Shown here piece after piece: positions 40,817 to 45,167 of a stretch of 45,167 nt of DNA (positions are counted from its first letter, which is position 1; the number at the start of each line of letters is the position of its first letter). The notes under the pieces were generated by a model. It saw only the letters and a list, made by a program, of their open reading frames with translations. It was not told the origin of the DNA and searched no databases. This DNA is from Candidatus Saccharibacteria bacterium UBA5145. Its GTDB lineage: Bacteria; Patescibacteriota; Saccharimonadia; Saccharimonadales; UBA4665. The translations under genes were made by a program, and so were the position numbers. Location of the stretch: assembly GCA_002413865.1 (NCBI GenBank), contig DHXX01000010.1:114496-159662 (forward strand), in the 5' to 3' direction.

Positions 40817-41460
40817 TGTCATGGCTCCAAAAACGCCCCCAAGTCGGTCCCAGCGTTCAATTCTATACCGTTGGACTCAACAAAACCGTCTTGATCGTCG
40901 GTCTTGGTAACCCCGGGCGCGACTACGACCTGACGCGGCACAACGTCGGCTTTTTTGGGGTCGATCACTTCGTCGCTAAAAATAGCGAAATGGAAGGTTG
41001 GATCGAAAAGAAAGACTTGAAGTGCGTCGTCAGTACCGGCCGCCTTGGCGAGACCAAAGTCTACGCCATCAAACCGACAACGTTCATGAACTTAAGCGGC
41101 GAAGCCGTCCAAGCGTTCGCCAACTTTTATAAAATTCCGGCCGAGCACACCGTCGTCATCCACGACGAGCTCGACATCGCTTTTGGCCAAATTCGGCTGC
41201 GGACGGGCGGCAGTAGCGCCGGCCACAATGGCATCAAATCCATCACGACTCACCTCGGCGAAGGTTATGGCCGCATCCGTATCGGCATCGGCCCCAAAGC
41301 GCCCACCCAGATGGACAGCGCCGATTTTGTCCTGCAAAAATTTTCCAGCGACGAGCAAGCCCAATTGCCAAATTTAGCGCTCGAAGTGAACGCCATTCTC
41401 AACGAGCACATCTACGGCGGGCAAGCCTTGCCGACCGAAACCCGCAGCTTCATCGTCTAA
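40816..41460 (+). CDS. pth: Peptidyl-tRNA hydrolase
   Basis: Recycles peptidyl-tRNAs released from ribosomes. The 214-residue protein has LIVGLGNPGRDYDLTRHNVGF with catalytic His42, the FMNLSG segment near 92-97 (Asn), HDELDI near 116-121 and GSSAGHNGIKSI near 133-144. The ~24 residues before LIVGLGNPG are longer than in most bacterial Pth, but the leaderless promoter supports this start; GTG/TTG starts closer in cannot be excluded. Confidence 0.94.
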   Translation: MSWLQKRPQVGPSVQFYTVGLNKTVLIVGLGNPGRDYDLTRHNVGFFGVDHFVAKNSEMEGWIEKKDLKCVVSTGRLGETKVYAIKPTTFMNLSGEAVQAFANFYKIPAEHTVVIHDELDIAFGQIRLRTGGSSAGHNGIKSITTHLGEGYGRIRIGIGPKAPTQMDSADFVLQKFSSDEQAQLPNLALEVNAILNEHIYGGQALPTETRSFIV

Positions 41461-41500
41461 CGAGCTACTTTAGTATTATAAACTTTAAAATCCAGCCTGT

Positions 41501-41797
41501 TTAGGCGTTAGCTTCGGGGTTGGTCATCTTCTCCACTATCTCGGTCGCGCACAGCCCCATGATACCGGTCGCATAGCTGCGGAGTTGAGCCGACCGAGTT
41601 AGGTTAGTCATGAATTTCATTCTAGCCTCGGGAGCAGGACTATCAATGGCCTGCTCGGCTCTATCGACCAGGCCGTCAGCCGTGTCAAGGAAGGCAGCGG
41701 CGGTTTCCAGCGCACTGGCGACAGTCACCTCGGGCGCGACGCTATACAGCTCTTGCTCTATTTTTGAATTAACAATTATGTCGCCGAATCGTTCCAT
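41501..41797 (-). CDS. Hypothetical helical protein
   Basis: 98 residues, all-helical in appearance (ASALETAAAFLDTADGLVDRAEQAI), no family recognised. ATG 41797 lies 4 nt after the stop of the upstream gene, so the two form an operon. The longer frame from 41830 would overlap that gene. Confidence 0.6.
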   Translation of the reverse strand: MERFGDIIVNSKIEQELYSVAPEVTVASALETAAAFLDTADGLVDRAEQAIDSPAPEARMKFMTNLTRSAQLRSYATGIMGLCATEIVEKMTNPEANA

Positions 41798-41801
41798 CGA
41801 T

Positions 41802-42104
41802 TTATTCCGCCATGCCTTGGATATCGTCATTCATGACGAGCTCAATATAAACCGCTAGCTTGCCGAGAGCCCAAATGTCAAAACTGTTAGTCTCATCGTC
41901 GCGCAAGGTCTCATCTAGGGGCATTCCGCCCCCCGCAGTCGCGTCAAAACAGCGCCACATACAAGCGGCGGCTGTTTCATACGCCACCCACGTGTTGACC
42001 AAAAGATCATGCAACTCATCTAAGCCGACGGTCTGATACGGCCGCAAACCGACCAAAGCTGCATCGTCACGCGATAACTCGAACTTGTTATCGGTAAATT
42101 TCAT
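41802..42104 (-). CDS. Hypothetical protein
   Basis: 100 residues with a Trp- and Ala-rich helical middle (LLVNTWVAYETAAACMW); unrecognised. TATAAT on the minus strand at about 42129-42124 is the promoter. Eight nt after it an ATG opens an eight-codon mini-ORF (MNNYEIYR) out of frame, which overlaps the start of this gene. First of a two-gene operon, possibly a small two-component module of unknown kind. Confidence 0.6.
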   Translation of the reverse strand: MKFTDNKFELSRDDAALVGLRPYQTVGLDELHDLLVNTWVAYETAAACMWRCFDATAGGGMPLDETLRDDETNSFDIWALGKLAVYIELVMNDDIQGMAE

Positions 42105-42207
42105 AATTATTCATTTGTGATTATTATACTCATCCGATATCGCCGTTTCAAACAAATGTCAGGTCGGGTTGTCGCCAAGTTATGGATGAGGGATAAATTC
42201 GGGTACT

Positions 42208-42248
42208 AAAAAAGGCCGACGAGAGGGGGTGGGCACCGCTCGTCGACC
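42208..42248 (-). terminator. Intrinsic terminator of the candidate RNA
   Basis: On the minus strand a CGACGAG/CTCGTCG stem, extended by GG/CC pairs, is followed directly by TTTTTT (plus-strand A-run 42208-42213). A classic Rho-independent terminator. Confidence 0.85.
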
Positions 42249-42592
42249 CATTTTAGGCAAAGACTTAAAGTCCTTGCCACCACCCTTCAACCCACCCCAG
42301 CGAAGCATCAATGTCTATAATCAAATGACTTGTGCCGGACTATAAAGTCCGCCATTTAGACTCGCTTTGAATTGGGGACCTCTGCCGAAACGAATCTCGG
42401 GAGGGATCTAGTTAAAGGGGTTAGTATGCCTTAGAGCGTTGTCGGGACGAACCCGACGTGCAAGAGAAAAGTGGAGGGTAACAACTTGTCTGGCGCGCGC
42501 TCTAAAACACTCTAACGTTTGAACTGGGCCGCAAGCGACCTAGTTGTTAGAATTGGGGGTAAAGGTACAAGAATCCTTGTTAGAACTCACAG
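42208..42592 (-). ncRNA. Candidate ~385-nt structured RNA, unassigned
   Basis: A transcript defined by an ideal promoter (TTGACA, 17 bp, TAGAAT at 42627-42599) and the terminator at 42208. Predicted structure, by eye: GTCGGG/CCCGAC hairpin with a TTCG-type loop near 42437-42454; a long-range TTAGAGCG/CGCTCTAA pairing (about 42505-42498 with 42436-42429); CGGACT/AGTCCG at about 42350-42335; a 10-bp GGCAAGGACT/AGTCTTTGCC-type stem at 42256-42278; and AGCGA...TCGCT closing a domain with CCCC/GGGG. I find no tmRNA ends, no RNase P GAGGAAAGTCC motif and no SRP core. A leaderless 16-codon GTG ORF starts at 42590. It may be a stand-alone RNA or a leader attenuating the downstream operon. Confidence 0.6.
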
Positions 42593-42598
42593 TTTGCT

Positions 42599-42627
42599 AT
42601 TCTAGCAAATCAATGTCCTTATGTCAA
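42599..42627 (-). promoter_or_regulatory. Consensus promoter of the candidate RNA
   Basis: TTGACA (42627-42622), exact 17-bp spacer, TAGAAT (42604-42599). The same -35/-10 pair as the small gene at 39185, and the strongest promoter in the window. Confidence 0.85.
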
Positions 42628-42769
42628 TACTTTAAAATATTTATGCTAATCGTTCAATGCGCTAACGCTCGCGTGAAGCTGGCTGGTCACCGCCTGAAAT
42701 GCTCGTTCGTATCTTAAAATTATCTTAAATGCGGCTCCGTCAATCCGAGTATCGTTCATAATATATCTG

Positions 42770-43636
42770 GTGGAAATCCATACCATCAAAAAGGGCGCAC
42801 CAGATTATCCGAGCGGGCTGGCCACCATCGCCAGCCCGCCGGCTCAGCTCTATTATCAGGGTCCGTCACTGGACAAACTCCTGCAATTGCCGCGCGTCGC
42901 CATCGTCGGGAGCCGCAACGTCTCGGCCTACGGACGGCAGGTGACCCTACGCTTGGCCCGCGAGCTCGCCGAGCAGGGCATAGTCATCATCAGCGGGCTC
43001 GCCCTCGGAGTGGACGCGCTGGCTCATCAAGCCGCCCTGCAAGCCGGCGGGACAACGCTGGCCGTTCTACCGGGGAGTTTGCAAAAAGTTTATCCGGCCA
43101 CTAATCGGCCCCTCGCCACGGCCATCCTGGCCGCTGGCGGGGCACTGCTGAGCGAATACGGCGCCAGCGAACCGATGGCGTACAAAATGAATTTTATCGC
43201 TCGTAATCGCATCGTGGCCGGGCTAGCTGACGCGCTTTTGATTACCGAAGCCGCCGAGAAGAGCGGCAGCCTGCACACCGCCCGCTTTGCCCTCGAACAG
43301 GGTAAAGACGTGCTGGCAGTACCCGGAAACATCACTAGTCCCGTTTCGATCGGTACCAATAACCTCATTAAAGCCGGTGCGACCCCCGTAACGTCATACA
43401 TTGACGTCCTGCACGCCCTCGGCCTAGTCAGCCACTCGTCCAGGCCGGCCGATATTCGGGGGCGCAACACAAACGAACAGTGCGTCCTCGACCTGCTAGT
43501 GCAGGGGATAGCCGACGGTGATGACCTACTAGTCCATAGCCAGCTATCCATCGCCGAATTCAACCAAACCCTGACCATGCTCGAGATCAGCAGCAAAGTC
43601 CGTTCCCTGGGCGCCAACCACTGGGCCCTTTATTAA
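42770..43636 (+). CDS. dprA: DNA processing protein DprA
   Basis: Loads RecA onto single-stranded DNA during natural transformation. The 288-residue protein has the Rossmann-like DprA core: VAIVGSRNVSAYGRQ near residues 44-58, IISGLALGVDALAHQAAL near 76-93, EYGASEPMAYKMNFIARNRIVAGLAD near 128-153 and VPGNITSP near 185-192. GTG start; the Shine-Dalgarno is weak. A short C-terminal winged-helix-like region (residues 230-288) follows. Its presence fits the transformability reported for this group of bacteria. Confidence 0.95.
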   Translation: MEIHTIKKGAPDYPSGLATIASPPAQLYYQGPSLDKLLQLPRVAIVGSRNVSAYGRQVTLRLARELAEQGIVIISGLALGVDALAHQAALQAGGTTLAVLPGSLQKVYPATNRPLATAILAAGGALLSEYGASEPMAYKMNFIARNRIVAGLADALLITEAAEKSGSLHTARFALEQGKDVLAVPGNITSPVSIGTNNLIKAGATPVTSYIDVLHALGLVSHSSRPADIRGRNTNEQCVLDLLVQGIADGDDLLVHSQLSIAEFNQTLTMLEISSKVRSLGANHWALY

Positions 43637-43947
43637 ATCTTGTGACTGTCCCACCCTGGGATCGCTCCAAGACCCCGAGGCGAGAAGACAAACAGGTAGT
43701 AGTGTTCAGATCACAGAAATTTAGCAGATAACAAGTTACAGACGTCGACGCACCTGGGCTTTATCTGTTATCTGACACCTGCAAATTTATGCCATCTGCC
43801 ATCTGAGAGTCTGCCAAATCAAAACTGAGTCCTTGAGACTAGTTCCGGATGACAAATACGTAGATACGAGAGATGGCAAAGGGCGCTGTGGCGCATTTAT
43901 TGGCTGGGCTTACGGGTTCAAGCGGGCAATGTCGCCCTACTAGTTTA
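43637..43947. repeat. Gap with CAGATAAC-word palindrome; no gene
   Basis: No gene seen. At 43708-43800 arms of CAGATCACAGAAATTTAGCA and ATCTGTTATCTGACACCTGC types (words RCAGATNAC and complements) face each other around GTCGACGCACCTGGGC. A GGGATCGCTCC / GGATGACA-like remnant of the dispersed hairpin family is present at 43660-43670 and 43845. Confidence 0.45.
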
Positions 43948-43963
43948 TGTGACCTAGCTCACA
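43948..43963. promoter_or_regulatory. Perfect CRP-type palindrome TGTGA-N6-TCACA
   Basis: TGTGACCTAGCTCACA matches the CRP/FNR-family consensus exactly, and its flanks (TTTA, TTTT) also fit. Its centre is about 49 nt upstream of the predicted start of the 44005 gene. No CRP-type regulator is encoded in this window, so use as a cAMP-type site is unproven. Confidence 0.5.
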
Positions 43964-43992
43964 TTTTATCAACACCCTCTAAACGGTTGTGC

Positions 43993-44005
43993 TAAACTAT
44001 CAATA
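43993..44005 (+). promoter_or_regulatory. -10 box (TAAACT) and leaderless start
   Basis: TAAACT at 43993-43998, ATG 6 nt further at 44005. Confidence 0.5.
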
Positions 44006-44172
44006 TGAAGCTTACGATTTTAATCAGCGCGACCATTATCGGTACTCTTGGGGGTTGGCTAGGGGCCAGTTTGGACCACGGCAACTTGCTGGGTGGCTGG
44101 AGTATCTTGCTGAGTAGCGTCGGATCGATCGTCGGTATTTGGGTCGGCTATAAGGCTTATCAATATATTTAA
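44005..44172 (+). CDS. Small two-helix membrane protein
   Basis: A 55-residue protein (MKLTILISATIIGTLGG... to YKAYQYI) with two glycine-rich membrane helices (about 4-22 and 29-48) joined by a short DHGN loop; function unknown. It lies just downstream of the CRP-type palindrome and has a leaderless start. Too short for most ORF filters, but the coding frame, Gly spacing (GGW, GGW) and promoter support it. Confidence 0.6.
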   Translation: MKLTILISATIIGTLGGWLGASLDHGNLLGGWSILLSSVGSIVGIWVGYKAYQYI

Positions 44173-44255
44173 TAAATTTTTAATAAGCGTTAAATTCCCT
44201 CTGGTGGCGTACATTTCTTCTTATATATATGTTGCATTGTACCCCCCGATACGCT

Positions 44256-44269
44256 TAAGATGGGTTGCA
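44256..44269 (+). promoter_or_regulatory. -10 box (TAAGAT) and leaderless start of topA
   Basis: TAAGAT at 44256-44261, ATG 7 nt further at 44269. An in-frame ATG at 44260 overlaps the -10 box and is unlikely to be transcribed. Confidence 0.5.
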
Positions 44270-45167
44270 TGGCCAAAAACTTAGTTATCGTAGAAAGTCC
44301 CGCAAAGGCCAAAACAATCGAGAAATTTCTCGGTAAAGATTTTGTCGTCAAAAGTAGTTTTGGCCATATTCGCGACCTCCCAAAAAAGGGCCTGAACATT
44401 GACATTGAAAATGGCTTCACTCCTAACTACGAAGTAAGTCTTGATAAAAAGAAAGTCGTCAGCGAACTCCGCAAAGCGGCTGTTGGCAGTGAAGTCTGGC
44501 TCGCCAGCGATGAAGACCGCGAAGGCGAGGCGATTGCCTGGCACTTGGCGCACGCCCTCAAACTCGACCCGGCCAAAACCAAGCGCATTGTTTTTCACGA
44601 AATTACCAAGACCGCGATCGAAGCGGCCATCAAAAACCCACGCACCGTTGATCTCAAACTAGTCGACGCCCAACAAGCCCGCCGCATCCTTGACCGCCTG
44701 GTTGGCTACGAACTGAGTCCCGTGCTTTGGAAAAAAGTTCGCACCGGCTTGTCGGCCGGCCGCGTCCAGTCGGTCGCCGTCCGCTTGATTGCCGAGCGCG
44801 AGCGCGAAATCCGCGAGTTCGAAGCTGCCAGTAGCTTCAAGGTAACCGCCAATTTCGGTTATGAATCCTATACGCTCCCCGCTGAGTTAAGTAGCAAGTT
44901 GAAGACTATCGACGCCGCCGAACAGTGGCTCAAGGGGGTCATTACCGCCGACTATAGCGTCACCGACATCGCCAAGAAACCAAGCACGCGCAGCCCGGGA
45001 GCACCGTTTACCACCAGCACTCTGCAACAAGAAGCCTCGCGGCGCCTCGGTTTTAGCGTCCGCCAGACCATGACGGTCGCCCAACGACTCTACGAATCGG
45101 GTCATATCACCTATATGCGAACCGACAGCACCACTCTGTCAAGTCTGGCGATTGGGGCAACCGAACA
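44269..45167 (+). CDS. topA: DNA topoisomerase I (5' part; runs off window)
   Basis: Relaxes negative supercoils by single-strand passage. The window holds about the first 299 codons. The TOPRIM domain is clear: KNLVIVESPAKAKTI at residues 3-17 (catalytic Glu) and SDEDREGEAIAWHLA near 80-94 (DxD metal site), followed by VGYELSPVLWKKVRTGLSAGRVQSVAVRLI near 144-173. The active-site Tyr282 is in the YMRTDST motif just before the window ends. The C-terminal zinc or DNA-binding region lies outside. Confidence 0.95.
   Translation, partial: MAKNLVIVESPAKAKTIEKFLGKDFVVKSSFGHIRDLPKKGLNIDIENGFTPNYEVSLDKKKVVSELRKAAVGSEVWLASDEDREGEAIAWHLAHALKLDPAKTKRIVFHEITKTAIEAAIKNPRTVDLKLVDAQQARRILDRLVGYELSPVLWKKVRTGLSAGRVQSVAVRLIAEREREIREFEAASSFKVTANFGYESYTLPAELSSKLKTIDAAEQWLKGVITADYSVTDIAKKPSTRSPGAPFTTSTLQQEASRRLGFSVRQTMTVAQRLYESGHITYMRTDSTTLSSLAIGATE

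Noticed and set aside
42180..42312. 41-codon ORF inside the candidate RNA (starting at a minus-strand ATG)
   Set aside because: Runs through the terminator stem, no ribosome site, Arg/Pro-rich composition expected from structured GC-rich RNA.
42208..42592. tmRNA, RNase P RNA or SRP RNA identity for the candidate RNA
   Set aside because: No tRNA-like ends or tag ORF for tmRNA, no GAGGAAAGTCC or ACAGAA motifs for RNase P, and no GGAAGCAGC-type SRP core.
1..45167. CRISPR array, phage or conjugative island
   Set aside because: No regularly spaced repeats, cas genes, integrase, portal, capsid or relaxase genes are visible; the repeats are dispersed and palindromic.

Overview
The window looks like a stretch of chromosome from a member of the Patescibacteria/CPR, most likely Candidatus Saccharibacteria (TM7). 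The inference rests on compact single-copy housekeeping genes, a lone oxidative pentose phosphate module and malic enzyme, sortase and PEGA-type envelope proteins, dprA, a membrane-anchored Clp-like ATPase, standard use of TGA as stop, and GC around the mid-50s. No marker gene settles the lineage, so this is an inference. There is no phage, plasmid, IS or CRISPR.

Layout. 0.4-3.6 kb: pgl-gnd-zwf, the oxidative pentose phosphate pathway. 3.7-7.5 kb: PAP2 phosphatase, a CvpA-anchored serine protease, an Nramp-related transporter and a Nudix hydrolase. 7.6-9.7 kb: a MacB-like ABC exporter pair on the minus strand. 9.9-10.5 kb: tRNA-Ser(GGA) and its unusual flanks. 10.5-14.1 kb: a small membrane protein coupled to a two-domain AAA+ ATPase, plus an unknown protein. 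14.1-18.5 kb: pyrH (minus), exonuclease III, an alpha/beta hydrolase, a HAD phosphatase and a ribokinase-like protein. 18.5-18.8 kb: tRNA-Leu(CAA) with flanks. 18.9-23 kb: envelope proteins (sortase, PEGA/propeller, unknown). 23.2-28.1 kb: gltX, then DUF3048-histidine kinase-response regulator. 28.1-32.7 kb: an unknown minus-strand gene, a UmuDC-like translesion cluster, a TylF-like methyltransferase and a small DUF2945-like protein. 32.9-35.3 kb: rlmH, a broken and an intact tRNA-Glu(CTC), malic enzyme. 35.4-41.5 kb: a second two-component pair, an rRNA pseudouridine synthase, der and pth. 41.5-45.2 kb: two unknown minus-strand genes, a candidate ~385-nt structured RNA, dprA, a small membrane protein and topA, which is cut by the window edge.

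Three genome-scale signals stand out. (1) About seventeen start codons lie 5-10 nt downstream of a TANNNT -10 hexamer and mostly lack a Shine-Dalgarno, which implies leaderless transcripts. In four places the leaderless codon opens a tiny ORF just ahead of the real gene. (2) All three intact tRNA genes are followed by a related 150-270 bp segment. It starts after a terminator hairpin, carries shared hairpin modules and ends with a direct copy of that same tRNA's 3' end; two of the three also have partial 5' copies upstream. I know of no named element with this design. (3) Many intergenic gaps hold imperfect palindromes whose arms are runs of short degenerate words, sometimes nested inside each other and often abutting a -10 box.

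The best candidates for something undescribed are the tRNA-flanking elements and the minus-strand RNA at 42.2-42.6 kb, which has an ideal promoter and terminator. Next come the UmuD-like protein lacking both catalytic residues and the Clp-like ATPase lacking the canonical pore loop.
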